Positions 50,950 through 60,384 of a DNA stretch of 64,000 bases are shown in pieces. The stretch comes from Actinoplanes sp. M2I2. Its GTDB lineage: Bacteria > Actinomycetota > Actinomycetes > Mycobacteriales > Micromonosporaceae. Numbering within the stretch: the stretch's first letter is position 1; the number at the start of each line of letters is the position of its first letter. The notes beneath the pieces are model-generated. The model was not told the DNA's origin and did not search any database. It saw nothing but the letters and a program-made list of their open reading frames with translations. Made by a program: the position numbers and the translations under genes. The stretch is from positions 248,001-312,000 of the forward strand of contig NZ_JALPVJ010000004.1 of the NCBI RefSeq assembly GCF_023544445.1, in the 5' to 3' direction.

Positions 50950-50977
50950 AAGGCCGCCGGGTCGACCCGGCGGCCTT
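50950..50977. terminator. Bidirectional hairpin terminator
   Basis: A perfect 28 bp palindrome with arms AAGGCCGCCGGGTC and GACCCGGCGGCCTT lies between the methyltransferase stop (50933) and the stop of the convergent PEBP gene (50994). Confidence 0.85.
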
Positions 50978-50993
50978 GAACTCGTACCAGAAC

Positions 50994-51524
50994 TCAGCCC
51001 TTGACCTGGAACGTCGGCCGGATGGTGGCCCGGGCCAGGGTGTGGAAGGCCAGGTTGAAGCCGACGTAGGCGGGCGACGCCTCCGGCGGGACCTCGAGCT
51101 TGTCGACGTCGATCGCGTGCACCGCGAAGACGTAGCGGTGGGGGCGGTCGCCGGGCGGCGGGGCCGAACCGCCGTAGTTGCTCTCGCCGTAGTCGTTGCG
51201 CACGCAGAACGCGTCGCCCGGCAGCGGGTCGACGCCGCGCGGCAGTTCCGTCGTGGTGACCGGCAGGTTGACCAGCACCCAGTGCCAGAAACCGCTGCCC
51301 GTGGGGGCGTCCGGGTCGAAGCACGTCACCACGAAACCGCGCGTCTCGGCGGGGAAACCCGACCACGCGAGCTGGGGCGACAGGTTCTTGCCACCCACGC
51401 TGGTGTGGGCGAACAACTCGTCGAGCGGCCGGCCGTCGGTCACGTCCGCGCTGGTCACCGTGAAAGACGGGACCGCGGGCAGGAGATCGTACGGATCCGG
51501 GGCTACGGCGCGTTCGAGACTCAT
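50994..51524 (-). CDS. PEBP/YbhB-YbcL family protein
   Basis: 176 residues from ATG 51524 (GGAGG upstream). CFDPDAPTGSGFWHWVLVNLP is the ligand-site motif of phosphatidylethanolamine-binding proteins, followed by a GGSAPPPGDRPHRYVFAVHAI loop. It is cytosolic (no signal). The physiological role in bacteria is unclear. Confidence 0.88.
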   Translation of the reverse strand: MSLERAVAPDPYDLLPAVPSFTVTSADVTDGRPLDELFAHTSVGGKNLSPQLAWSGFPAETRGFVVTCFDPDAPTGSGFWHWVLVNLPVTTTELPRGVDPLPGDAFCVRNDYGESNYGGSAPPPGDRPHRYVFAVHAIDVDKLEVPPEASPAYVGFNLAFHTLARATIRPTFQVKG

Positions 51525-51876
51525 CGTGATGTCCTCCGGCGGGGAGACGGACCTTCTCTCCGGACGAACAGTAGCCCGTTGACGTATCCCTCGCCTTTCG
51601 CTCCGGTGACGCCGCGCCGTCACCCGATCGGGCGGACGCACAGCAGGTGCGTACGTGATTTCCCGGGCCGGGTGATGCTTCTGTCTGACATCCGACCGGG
51701 TGCGTGCGGCAGAGATCCCCGCGCCTGGTCGCGATCGGTCGCTGAGAACACCGGACGGCGGCCAGCAAGTCGGCACCCGCACTCGAGGCGGGTGCCGACT
51801 GCCGTTTCGGCCGGTGTCACCGTAGCTGTGCGACGAATCCCACCATATCGGCCGTCATGGGTGAGACGATCGGATC
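51525..51876. promoter_or_regulatory. Divergent intergenic region with a strong hairpin
   Basis: 352 bp between the PEBP gene and the histidine kinase gene. No coding frame is convincing. It contains the hairpin at 51768-51800 and must hold both promoters. Confidence 0.4.
51768..51800. terminator. 13 bp hairpin in a divergent region
   Basis: AGTCGGCACCCGC (51768-51780) pairs perfectly with GCGGGTGCCGACT (51788-51800), with a 7 base loop. It follows no known gene, since both neighbours start nearby. It may end an unseen small RNA or peptide gene. Confidence 0.55.
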
Positions 51877-53073
51877 ATGAGGGCCTCCCTGCCTCCGAAC
51901 GAACCCGCCCGGCTCGCGGCCCTGTACGACACCCAGGTGCTCGACACCGCGCCGGAGGAGGACTTCGACGACATCGCCCTGCTCGCGTCGCAGATCTGCG
52001 GCACGCCGATGGGTCTGGTCACCCTGGTCGATCAGGACCGGCAGTGGTTCAAGGCCAAGGTCGGCACCGAGCTCGAAGCGGTACCGCGCGATCTGTTCTT
52101 CTGCGCGCACACGATCACGTCGCATGACGTGCTCGAGGTGCCGGACTCGAAGGACGACCTGCGGTTCGCCGACAACCCGGCCGTCAACGCCCAGGGCATC
52201 CGCTTCTACGCCGGGGCGCCGGTGGTGCTCGACGGGGCGTACGCGGTCGGCACGGTCTGTGTCGTCGACCAGGAGCCGCGGGTGCTCACCGCCCTGCAGC
52301 GGCGCGCGCTGCGCAGCCTGGCCCGGCACGCGTCGGTGCAGCTCGAGCTGCGCCGCTATGCCCGGCACGCGGCCGAGATCGCCGACCGGGTCCGTCAGGT
52401 CGACCGGATGAAGGACTCGTTCCTCGCGACGGTCAGCCACGAGCTGCGCACGCCGCTGTCGACGATCCGCGGCTACCTGGAGATGTTGCTGGAGGACGAC
52501 TTCGACGCCGAGACGTCGCGCCGGTTCCTGTCGGTGATGTCCCGCAACTCCGACCGGCTGCTGCGGCTCATCGACGAGCTGCTGATGGTGGCGAAGATGA
52601 CCGAAGACCGGATGCAGCTGGACCTGGCCGAGGTCGACCTGGCCGATCTCGCCCACCAGTCGATCGCCGCCTGCCGGCCGCTGGCCGAGCACCGTGGGGT
52701 CAAGCTGCGTGACCGCACCGAGCGCCCGGTGCCGGCCCGGGGCGACGCCAAGCGACTCGCCCAGGTGCTGAACCACCTGCTGGTCAACGCGATCAAGTTC
52801 ACCCACCCGGACGGCGAGATCACCGTCTACTCGACGGCCGAGGGTGAGCCGGATCTCACGATCACGGACACCGGGGTGGGCATCTCGGCCGAAGACCTGC
52901 CGCACGTCTTCGACCGGTTCTATCGCTGCGCCGCGGCGGAGCTGATGGCGGTGCAGGGTCCCGGCCTCGGCCTGGCCATCGTCAAGTCGATCATCGAGGC
53001 GCATCACGGCAGCGTGCACCTGGAGAGCGAGCCCGGCGAGGGTACGAGCGTGCGGCTGACCCTGCCGCGCTGA
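51877..53073 (+). CDS. GAF-domain sensor histidine kinase
   Basis: 398 residues. A GAF domain covers about 15-150 (LDTAPEEDFDDIALLASQIC then GTPMGLVTLVDQDRQWFKAK; FFCAHTI; FYAGAPVVL). HisKA has the phospho-acceptor His in TVSHELRTPLSTIRGY (H188). The ATPase domain has the N box LNHLLVNAIKFTHPDGE, G1 DTGVGIS, F box FDRFYR and G2 GPGLGLAIVKSI. No membrane helix, so it is a soluble sensor. No response regulator is adjacent, so it is an orphan kinase. Confidence 0.9.
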   Translation: MRASLPPNEPARLAALYDTQVLDTAPEEDFDDIALLASQICGTPMGLVTLVDQDRQWFKAKVGTELEAVPRDLFFCAHTITSHDVLEVPDSKDDLRFADNPAVNAQGIRFYAGAPVVLDGAYAVGTVCVVDQEPRVLTALQRRALRSLARHASVQLELRRYARHAAEIADRVRQVDRMKDSFLATVSHELRTPLSTIRGYLEMLLEDDFDAETSRRFLSVMSRNSDRLLRLIDELLMVAKMTEDRMQLDLAEVDLADLAHQSIAACRPLAEHRGVKLRDRTERPVPARGDAKRLAQVLNHLLVNAIKFTHPDGEITVYSTAEGEPDLTITDTGVGISAEDLPHVFDRFYRCAAAELMAVQGPGLGLAIVKSIIEAHHGSVHLESEPGEGTSVRLTLPR

Positions 53074-53096
53074 GGAGCGCGGCAGGGCCGTTCCGC

Positions 53097-54236
53097 CTAT
53101 CCGCCGATGCGGGCGACCCGCAGGCCGTTGTACACCTTGCGGTAGACCACCCCGGTACGGTGGTTGCCCGCGTCGATCATCATGCCGCGACCCATGTAGA
53201 TGCCCACGTGGCCAGGCCCGACGACCAGGTCGCCGGGGCGGGCCTGGGCCCGCGAGACCGAGCGGGACCGGGCCGCCTGGGCTCCGGACGAGTGCGGCAG
53301 CCTGATGCCGGCCAGCGCGTAGGCCCGCTTGGTGAACCCGGAACAGTCGAAACCGTTCGGGCCCAGGCCGCCGCTGACGTAGCGCTTCCCGACCTGCGAC
53401 CGGGCGAAGGCGATGACCGCCGTCATCCCGCTGCCCAGGCGCATGACCCGCTGGCTCCGCTTGGCCGTCGCGTGCTTGGTGACGACCGAGCGCAGATGAC
53501 GCGGCGCGACCCGGTCGTACCTCCGGCTGGAGGACCGGTCGCCCGTGCGGTCGTACGTCCGGTCATCGGTCCGGTCGTAGGTCCCGTCGCCGGTTCCTTC
53601 GCCGGTTCCGTCGTACGCCCGCGGGCTCTCGGCGGCGAGCGCGGCGGCCCGCTGAGTCTCCCGGAGCGCCCGCAGCTTGACCTTGCGCACCTGGAGGGCC
53701 CGGCGGGCAGCGATCTCGCGAGCGGCCGCCTCAGCCTGGTCGAGCAGGGCTTCCCGTCCGGCCACGGTCTCACCGGGGAGGACCTCGTCCACCTCGGCCG
53801 GGTTTCCCCGCAGGTGCTCGCGGAACTCCACCGCGGCCAGGGTCTCGACGGTGCGCAGGGCCTCCCTCTCGTCGACGACGGCCAGCTCGACAGCCGCGCG
53901 CAACGCCTGACCGCCGTCCGGGACGGCGAACGGATTGGTCCGGGCCGGGATCGCCGGAGCGGCGCGGTGGGCGAGCGAGGGGCGCCGGGGGGCGGCGCGC
54001 GAAGCACGCTCAGTTGTCGTGGTGCGTTCCTCGATCCTGAGGTTCTCGGCGGTGCCGGGACCGACCGGGTGGGCGGGCGGCACGGCCTCGGCAACGTGCT
54101 CGACAGGGTCTAGAGCCGGTGAGATGACAGCCAGCGCGATAGCGCCGGCCGTGAGTGCCCGGCTCGGGGACGGACAGTGCAGTGTTGCCTCCGACATCGG
54201 TCCGGGGCACTCGCGCGAATCCCTGCGACGTGGCAT
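53097..54236 (-). CDS. NlpC/P60 peptidoglycan hydrolase
   Basis: 379 residues from 54236; ATG 54197 (MSEATLHCPSPS) is possible. A hydrophobic stretch (ALTAGAIALAVISPAL) suggests export. A long Arg/Glu/Ala-rich region (about 120-250) includes YDRT-type repeats. The C-terminal NlpC/P60 domain (about 262-379) has the catalytic Cys in NGFDCSGFTKRAY, His in GPGHVGIYMG and a third residue in DAGNH. It probably cleaves peptide cross-links of the cell wall. Confidence 0.85.
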   Translation of the reverse strand: MPRRRDSRECPGPMSEATLHCPSPSRALTAGAIALAVISPALDPVEHVAEAVPPAHPVGPGTAENLRIEERTTTTERASRAAPRRPSLAHRAAPAIPARTNPFAVPDGGQALRAAVELAVVDEREALRTVETLAAVEFREHLRGNPAEVDEVLPGETVAGREALLDQAEAAAREIAARRALQVRKVKLRALRETQRAAALAAESPRAYDGTGEGTGDGTYDRTDDRTYDRTGDRSSSRRYDRVAPRHLRSVVTKHATAKRSQRVMRLGSGMTAVIAFARSQVGKRYVSGGLGPNGFDCSGFTKRAYALAGIRLPHSSGAQAARSRSVSRAQARPGDLVVGPGHVGIYMGRGMMIDAGNHRTGVVYRKVYNGLRVARIGG

Positions 54237-54433
54237 TAGCGTGCACCGCGCCGGCGCCGCCCTATGACGGACGGCAATGGGAACCCGGACTACTCGTTAA
54301 TTCCGACGACCATGCCAACACAGAACGGGAATGTTTCGGGGCCGAAATCGCACAATCACCCTCGCCCATCGGCGAAAAGAATACGATTTACGCACTCGAT
54401 CGGTGACCATGGATCCTTGAGATATCCCTGTGA

Positions 54434-55072
54434 TCAGGGCAACGGCACTCGGACGCCCGTACTGTATGGCGACTTGTGCAGCATGAAGGCTGCCAGCCGG
54501 ATCCCCTTCGGCACGTCGAACGGGACCACGCCGTGCCGGGTCGCGCCCGGCGGAATCTCGTCCAGGAGCGACGGATCCCGGTCATTGATCAGCACTGCGG
54601 CCTGTTCGGCCACCCTATGGGAACGGCCGTGCTCGTCGACCGCGCGCTGGGCGCCCGGATCGAGCAGGCGAGGCTCCTTCCCGGTGTTCCGCGCAGCCAT
54701 GTCGACCAGGCAGAACTCACCTTCGGCGGCGAGCGGGAGGTCGGCTGGACCGACCGCCGCGACGCCGCACTTCGTCGTGCTGAGAGAGATCTCGAGAGTG
54801 CCTTCGGAAGCTGTCACGATGGCCGGCGCGGGCACAGCGTCCCGCACCGGGACAGCATCCGACGTCGCCACGGCGATGTCGCGGGCGGTGGCGGTCGGGG
54901 TCACCGGAACGGCTGAATCTTCGCCTGTCCGGTACGCGAGATATGTCCCTACCCCGGCCAGCACGAGCACAAACACTCCACCCGCGATCCACGGCGCTTT
55001 TCCGCGCCGGGGATCGCGCGGATCCGACGCCACAGGCGTGGACCGCGCGGGGCGCAGCGGCGTATTGGTCAC
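54434..55072 (-). CDS. DUF4352-type membrane-anchored Ig-like protein
   Basis: 212 residues from GTG 55072 (GGGAGG upstream). One N-terminal membrane helix (APWIAGGVFVLVLAGVGTYLAY), a linker, and a C-terminal DUF4352 Ig-like domain (EFCLVDMAARNTGKEPRLLD ... PPGATRHGVVPFDVPKGIRL). An extracytoplasmic role is likely. The function is unknown. Confidence 0.75.
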   Translation of the reverse strand: MTNTPLRPARSTPVASDPRDPRRGKAPWIAGGVFVLVLAGVGTYLAYRTGEDSAVPVTPTATARDIAVATSDAVPVRDAVPAPAIVTASEGTLEISLSTTKCGVAAVGPADLPLAAEGEFCLVDMAARNTGKEPRLLDPGAQRAVDEHGRSHRVAEQAAVLINDRDPSLLDEIPPGATRHGVVPFDVPKGIRLAAFMLHKSPYSTGVRVPLP

Positions 55073-55221
55073 GAGACCTCCCGGTGTCGCTCGGCCGATC
55101 ACTCGACCGAAGTCACACCATGCTGGGTAGTTTCCCGACCTAAACCGTGTCGCCGCGCCGCAAAAAAGCGGACAAAGATGCAGCAAGCTCCTTTTTGATC
55201 ACTCGAAAGCATGAGTTCTCC

Positions 55222-56181
55222 TCAAGGAGTCAGCAGAATTTTCCCCACGTGATCGCTCGACTCCATCAGCCGGTGCGCCTCGGCCGCCTCGGCCAGCGGC
55301 ATCGTGGTGTCGATGATCGGCCGGATGGCCCCGGCCTCGACCAGCGGCCACACCTCCCGGGTCACGCCGGCGACGATGCGGGCCTTGTCGGCGACCGGGC
55401 GGGCCCGCAGGCTCGTCGACGACACCGACGCGCGCTTGGCCATCAAAGCGCCGAAGTCGAGTTCCGCCTTGCGGCCACCCTGCATGCCGATAACGCTCAG
55501 CCGGCCGTTCGGCGCGAGGGCCTCGATGTTGCGGCTCAGATACTTCGCGCCCACGATGTCGAGGATCACGTCGGCGCCGCGGCCGTTGAAGTCGTGGACG
55601 ACGGCCACGAAGTCGTCGCTCGTGTAGTCGATCACCAGGTCGGCGCCGAGCCCCCGCAGCGTGTCGTGCTTGCCCGCCCGGGCGGTGGTCACCACCGACG
55701 CGCCGAGCGCCTTGCCGAGCTGGATCGCAAACGTGCCGATCCCGCTGCCGCCGCCGTGCACCAGCAGCGTCTGGCCCTTGCGGAGGCGGTCGCGGTCGAC
55801 CACGTTCGACCAGACGGTGCAGGCACACTCGGGCAAGGCGGCCGCCTCGGTCAGCGAGAGACCGGCGGGCACCGGCAGCAACTGCCCGGCCGGCACCGCG
55901 ACCTTCTCCGCGTAACCGCCGCCGGCCAGCAGCGCGCTGACCCGCTCGCCGACGTGCCGGTCGGTGACGCCCGGGCCGACGGCGCTGATCACCCCGGCGC
56001 ACTCGAGACCCGGGTAGGGCGAAGCGCCGGGTGGCTGCGGGTAGTGCCCCTGACGCTGAGCGACGTCGGCCCGGTTGACGCCGGCGGCGATGACGTCGAT
56101 GACGACCTCACCGTCGCCGGCCTCCGGGTCCTCAACCTCGCGCCGGACCAGCTGCTTGTCCTCGATCACGATCGCTTGCAT
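55222..56181 (-). CDS. Quinone oxidoreductase (MDR/PIG3-type)
   Basis: 319 residues. GroES-like N-terminal half (AAGVNRADVAQRQGHYPQPP then GASPYPGLECAG) and a Rossmann half with LLVHGGGSGIGTFAIQLGKA for NADPH. No zinc-binding cysteines, as expected for the PIG3/quinone oxidoreductase branch. It reduces quinones or enones with NADPH. It is separated from the GH30 gene by 24 bases. Confidence 0.9.
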   Translation of the reverse strand: MQAIVIEDKQLVRREVEDPEAGDGEVVIDVIAAGVNRADVAQRQGHYPQPPGASPYPGLECAGVISAVGPGVTDRHVGERVSALLAGGGYAEKVAVPAGQLLPVPAGLSLTEAAALPECACTVWSNVVDRDRLRKGQTLLVHGGGSGIGTFAIQLGKALGASVVTTARAGKHDTLRGLGADLVIDYTSDDFVAVVHDFNGRGADVILDIVGAKYLSRNIEALAPNGRLSVIGMQGGRKAELDFGALMAKRASVSSTSLRARPVADKARIVAGVTREVWPLVEAGAIRPIIDTTMPLAEAAEAHRLMESSDHVGKILLTP

Positions 56182-56205
56182 GGGTCCAGCTTGCCCGAAC
56201 GGCGG

Positions 56206-58062
56206 TCAGGGCGCGGTCCACTTCTGGTTCGCGGCGCCGGTGCACGACCAGAGCTGCAGCTTCGCGCCGTTGGCGGTGCTGTTGTCCTTGACATCGAGAC
56301 ACTTGCCCGAGGCGGTGTTCACGATGTCCCGGGCCGCCGTGACCGTCCACTTCTGACTCGCCACCGAGTCGAGGCAGTCCCACTGGTGGATCGCCGCGCC
56401 GTCGGCCGTCGCATTGTTCGCCACGTCGAGGCACTTGCCCAGCCCGCGGATCGTCCCGTCGGCGCCCACCGTCCACTGCTGGTTGGTGTTGCCCGCGGTG
56501 CAGTCCCACAGCTGCGGCTGGTTGCTGTTCGCGGTCGATCCGTCGCTCACGTCCAGGCACTTGCCGCCGAGCCCGGTGATCGTGCCGGTGCGGCCGCTGC
56601 CACCGCCGCCGCCCGACTGCGAACCGCTCCAGGTGAAGGTGGCCGAGGTGCGCGCCGGCAGGTTGTAGACGAACGACTGCCCGCCCCAGTTCACCTTGAC
56701 GCTCTGGGCGCTGCCGCCGGGGTTGTGGGCGATGAGCGCCTTCGAGCCGTCGCTGTTGCGGAAGGCCACGTTGGGCACCGCGCCGTTCGCGCTGGAGTCG
56801 ATGCGTACGGCTCCCGGGCGGACGAACTTGGTCAGGTGGCCCATCGTGTAGTACTCGACGGTGTAGTCGACCTGGCCGCTGCGCGAGTCGCCCCGGTGCA
56901 CGGTGACCAGACCCGTACAGGTGCCGCAGCCGCCGTTGTGCGGGCCCATGTTCTGGTCGACGGCGAGCGACCACTTCGTCCAGGCGCGGCCCCAGTTACG
57001 GAAGTACTCGATGAGGTCGCCCATGTCCTCGGCGTGCTGGTCGGTCACCCAGGTGCCGCCCGAGTGCTCGGTCATGTACATGTTCACGGACGGGTACTGG
57101 TTACGCACCGTGCTCGCGGTCGACGGGTTGCCGCCGTAGTCGTGCCAGGCGATGCCGCCGAAGTTGGGGTGGTTGCGGATCGCGGCGTCCCCGACGAGCG
57201 GCGCGACCCACTGGTCGTACGTGTCGAAGTTCCAGTCTCCGATGAGGAGCTTGGTGTTCAGGCCGGCCTGCTGCAGAGCCGGCATCAGGTCGTTCTTGGC
57301 GAACGACTGCAGACCGGAGACGGGCCACTGCATCGAGGGATACCCGGGGCAGCAGCCCGGCTCGTTCTGCGACGTGACGTAGCGGATCGGCACGCCCTGC
57401 GACTGGTAGCCCTGGATGTAACGGACGAAATACTGGGCGTACGTCTTGTAGTACTGCGCCTGCAGATAGCCCTGGCTGTAGGCGTTGTTGTCCTTCATCC
57501 ACGGCGGCGCCGACCACGGCGAGGCCATCACGAAGCCCGCCGGGTTGAGGCCGACCGCCTGCTTGGTGAGCGCCATGACGTCGGCGTCGCGGGCCAGCGA
57601 GAAGTCGTTCAGGTCGCAGCACGTGGTGTCGTACGAGAAGTTGTTCTGCGCCAGGTCGGACGACCCGATGACGTTGCGGATCGCGCTCACCCCGATGCCG
57701 CCGGTCGGGCTGAACAGCTTGGTCATCACGTCGTTCTGGGTGGCCGCCGAGAGCGCGCCGCTGCCGCGGAGGTTGAAGGCGGCCGTGTCCGTGATCGACG
57801 CGCCGGCGCCCTCGAACTGCTGGTAGGACGTGTTCTCGTTGACCGTGATGGTCTGGCCGGCCGATCCGCCGCCGGCGGCGAACGCGATCGGTGACTGCTG
57901 CTGGAGACCGCGGGTGACGGTGCGGCCGCCGCTGTCGCTGGTCGTCGTGAGATAGACGTTCACCGACTCGTTGGCGGCGAACGCCTCGGGTGCGATCAGC
58001 ACGGTCGCGGACACGACCGCGGCCGCGGATGCGACCCACCCGATCTTCCTGGGGATGGACAT
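56206..58062 (-). CDS. Secreted GH30 glycoside hydrolase with ricin-type lectin domain
   Basis: 618 residues from ATG 58062 (GGGAG upstream). A signal peptide (about 1-30, ending APEAFAAN) is followed by a GH30 TIM barrel (about 60-370) with the acid/base Glu in TSQNEPGCCPGYP and the nucleophile Glu in MYMTEHSGGTW. Then come a beta domain, the linker SGGGGGSG, and a ricin B-like domain (about 490-618) with three GKCLDV repeats and QxW motifs. It should degrade beta-linked glucan or a related polysaccharide outside the cell. The exact specificity is not visible. Confidence 0.88.
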   Translation of the reverse strand: MSIPRKIGWVASAAAVVSATVLIAPEAFAANESVNVYLTTTSDSGGRTVTRGLQQQSPIAFAAGGGSAGQTITVNENTSYQQFEGAGASITDTAAFNLRGSGALSAATQNDVMTKLFSPTGGIGVSAIRNVIGSSDLAQNNFSYDTTCCDLNDFSLARDADVMALTKQAVGLNPAGFVMASPWSAPPWMKDNNAYSQGYLQAQYYKTYAQYFVRYIQGYQSQGVPIRYVTSQNEPGCCPGYPSMQWPVSGLQSFAKNDLMPALQQAGLNTKLLIGDWNFDTYDQWVAPLVGDAAIRNHPNFGGIAWHDYGGNPSTASTVRNQYPSVNMYMTEHSGGTWVTDQHAEDMGDLIEYFRNWGRAWTKWSLAVDQNMGPHNGGCGTCTGLVTVHRGDSRSGQVDYTVEYYTMGHLTKFVRPGAVRIDSSANGAVPNVAFRNSDGSKALIAHNPGGSAQSVKVNWGGQSFVYNLPARTSATFTWSGSQSGGGGGSGRTGTITGLGGKCLDVSDGSTANSNQPQLWDCTAGNTNQQWTVGADGTIRGLGKCLDVANNATADGAAIHQWDCLDSVASQKWTVTAARDIVNTASGKCLDVKDNSTANGAKLQLWSCTGAANQKWTAP

Positions 58063-58118
58063 TCGGGACTCCCTTGCCTGAGGTGGGGGCCTTGGCCGGG
58101 AAAGGTAAAGGCTCTGAA

Positions 58119-58148
58119 CCATAAACATGAACGTCGATGGTGTGTCAA
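58119..58148 (-). promoter_or_regulatory. Promoter of the GH30 gene
   Basis: On the minus strand, TTGACA (58148-58143) is followed after 18 bases by TTATGG (58124-58119), 57 bases before the ATG. The overlapping CATAAACATG and CAACGGCTGTAAATG sequences could be operator parts for a sugar-responsive repressor. Confidence 0.55.
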
Positions 58149-58276
58149 CGGCTGTAAATGTTCCAGAGAGCGCGTTCCAGCAGCTCAGCGGCATGTTAAA
58201 AGTGTTGATACAAGTTTTCGGGCGACTCCCCGCCGAGCGGCGTCCGGTGGTCTGGCAGACTGGGAGAGCACCAGCG

Positions 58277-58361
58277 GGAGGGCTCGCCTAGTGGCCGATG
58301 GCGCCGGTCTTGAAAACCGGTAAGGGGAAACTCTTCGTGGGTTCGAATCCCACGCCCTCCG
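58277..58361 (+). tRNA. tRNA-Ser (anticodon TGA)
   Basis: 85 bases. Acceptor GGAGGGC/GCCCTCC, anticodon stem CCGGT/ACCGG around CTTGAAA, long variable arm, T arm GTGGG-TTCGAAT-CCCAC, discriminator G. A partial copy of its 3' end lies at 63334. Confidence 0.96.
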
Positions 58362-58789
58362 CCTCATCCGGCCCAGGTCAGCGGCACTGCCGACCTGGGC
58401 ATGGGAGCCGGTCACCGGGCCCGGAAGACGCCGTGGATCGCCTCGCGCGGCCGATCTTGGTACTCACTGCGACCAGGTCCCCGGGCACATCGACCGGCTG
58501 GAGGACGGGGAGTTCTCCATCGGGCCGGGCCCGGTGATAAGCCAAGATGACCTTGCGGCAGGCCTCGGACGCCGGCGTGATCCCGTGGAGCTACGACGCG
58601 GCGCAGATGCGGCCGCACCGTAAGGACGAGGCGGCTGAAGCCGAGCGGAAAGGACGGCAGGGCACTGCTGTGCGAGCGCGCCGATTTCGAGCAATGGGCG
58701 AACAGCAGGTCGAGCTAGCCTTGCAAACGCGGGGGTGGCCGGAGTAGAGGTCGGCCACCCACCCCCTGTCCTCTACCGGGGAGCACGAC
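58362..58789. other. Region between tRNA-Ser and XRE regulator, no firm gene
   Basis: 428 bp. A short frame at 58547-58747 (66 residues, basic, RRFRAMGEQQVELALQTRGW) has no ribosome site and may be the tail of a lost gene. Nothing else is recognised. Confidence 0.35.
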
Positions 58790-59971
58790 ATGGCCGCCTC
58801 GATCGGCGAACGACTCCGTCAGCTGCGAAGCGAACGCGGACTGACTCAGGAGGAATTGGCGCGCCTCGCCTCGGTGAGCGTTGACCTGGTGAAGAAGCTG
58901 GAGCAAGGCCGACGCGAATCCGCGCGGCTCACCTCGCTCGCTGCCCTGGCCGATTCCCTCGACGTTCCACTGTCGGAGCTCACCGACAAACGGCCACGGC
59001 TGGACGGCGGCGGCGACCGCCTCGTGCTCGGCCTCCGCGACGCCCTACTCACGCCCGACCTGTTGCCTGGCATGGACGCCGAACCCGACCAGGACCCGAC
59101 TCCGGCGCCGCGGCTACGCACGATGCTGAGCGACGGGTGGCGTGACTACTGGTCCGGCCGGTTCGTGGAGCTGGCGCGGCGTACGCCCGGCTTAGTGACC
59201 GAGGCGCGGCAGACACAGCGAGCTGGCATGGACGGCGGCGACGTCGTCCTCTCCCAGGCCTACCAGTTGTCGGCCTGCCTGCTCGTACACCTTGGCCGCG
59301 ACGACCTGGCCTTGATCGGCGCCGAGCGTGCGGTGAACGCGGCCACGGCCGGCGTCGACGAGCTCCAGTGGGGCGCGGCGCACGGCACCTATTCGTGGGT
59401 GCTGATGAACCAGGCCCGCAACGAGGACGCTGAGCGGGTCGCGCAGCGCGTGGCCGAGCGGATCGAGCCGCGGATGAGCACGGCCACTCCGCAGCAATTG
59501 ACGGTGTGGGGTGGCATGGTGCTGTGGGCAATGGCCGCGGCGTCGGCGGCCGGGCGCGCTGATGCGACCAACGACTATCTGGCGTTGGCGCGCGCCGGCG
59601 CCGCACGCATGGACAGCGACCGCCTGGACTACGCCCTGAACTTCGGACCCACTCAGGTCGCCATGCAGGACACCTACGCCCAGGTGACGATGGACCGGCC
59701 AGACCGGGCACTGATCGCATCGGAGCGGGTTCAGTACGAGCGCCTCAAGCCGATCTCCTACGGTCGGCATTTGCTCGACGTAGCGCAGGCTCAAGCAGCC
59801 ATGCGAAGCGACGCTGACGCGGTCGACACACTCGTACGGGCCAAGACCCTGGCGCCGGTGTGGTTCCGCCACCAGGTCGCGGCGAGGAGCCTGGTCGCAG
59901 AGGTGGTCGAGCGGCGCACGCGGCTCACGGGACCAATGCGGGATCTCGTCCGGTCGCTCGACGCGCACTGA
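58790..59971 (+). CDS. XRE-family regulator with TPR-like C-terminus
   Basis: 393 residues. The helix-turn-helix (about 5-60) reads GERLRQLRSERGLTQEELAR then LASVSVDLVKKLEQGRR. The remainder is an Ala-rich helical solenoid similar to other actinobacterial XRE-TPR regulators. It leads a plus-strand run of small genes (60151-61952). Confidence 0.82.
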   Translation: MAASIGERLRQLRSERGLTQEELARLASVSVDLVKKLEQGRRESARLTSLAALADSLDVPLSELTDKRPRLDGGGDRLVLGLRDALLTPDLLPGMDAEPDQDPTPAPRLRTMLSDGWRDYWSGRFVELARRTPGLVTEARQTQRAGMDGGDVVLSQAYQLSACLLVHLGRDDLALIGAERAVNAATAGVDELQWGAAHGTYSWVLMNQARNEDAERVAQRVAERIEPRMSTATPQQLTVWGGMVLWAMAAASAAGRADATNDYLALARAGAARMDSDRLDYALNFGPTQVAMQDTYAQVTMDRPDRALIASERVQYERLKPISYGRHLLDVAQAQAAMRSDADAVDTLVRAKTLAPVWFRHQVAARSLVAEVVERRTRLTGPMRDLVRSLDAH

Positions 59972-60150
59972 CCAGTAGGACACTGCGTCCCCCTTCGCTG
60001 CTTGCTGGGCAACTAACGAGGTCACCATGTCCCTGTTAGCTCGGTAGTGATCGCCATACCGTCCGTAGTGAAGGTGGCGGGCGTGCGTTCTCCCCAGTTC
60101 CGATGCCCGCTGCCTTCGCCCAGACGGTGACGGTGCGGGAGGCGACCAGC

Positions 60151-60384
60151 ATGCGCAGGCACGGGCCCATCGAGCACACGCCGCGGCGACGGTGGATCCC
60201 CCTGCTCAAGCCGAAGCGGTGCACCTGCGGCGACGAGCTGCCCTGCTACATCGGCACCATGCTCGCCCGGCTGCCGTTCTTCGACCGATCCGCCCGGCCG
60301 ACCTGGGACGCACCGACCACGATTCAACGCCCGCTGATGACGCCCGGGCAGGCGCACCGCAGTAGCCAGGGCGGCCGGTGGTGA
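60151..60384 (+). CDS. Small basic protein with Cys motif
   Basis: 77 residues from ATG 60151 with GGGAGG 8 bases upstream. KPKRCTCGDELPCY could bind metal. It overlaps the next start (GTGA). Function unknown. Confidence 0.55.
   Translation: MRRHGPIEHTPRRRWIPLLKPKRCTCGDELPCYIGTMLARLPFFDRSARPTWDAPTTIQRPLMTPGQAHRSSQGGRW

Noticed and set aside
53520..53600. CRISPR-like short repeats
   Set aside because: The repeats are in-frame coding for YDRT-type residues in the NlpC/P60 linker, with no spacers. No CRISPR array was seen anywhere in the window.
54237..54433. c-di-AMP (ydaO-type) riboswitch upstream of the NlpC/P60 gene
   Set aside because: This riboswitch often precedes such genes in actinobacteria, but the conserved core sequences and pairing could not be found in the leader.
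55147..57894. 915-residue open frame on the plus strand
   Set aside because: It runs antisense through the quinone oxidoreductase and GH30 genes, has Arg/Gly/Val-rich composition typical of antisense frames in GC-rich DNA, and no ribosome site or family resemblance.
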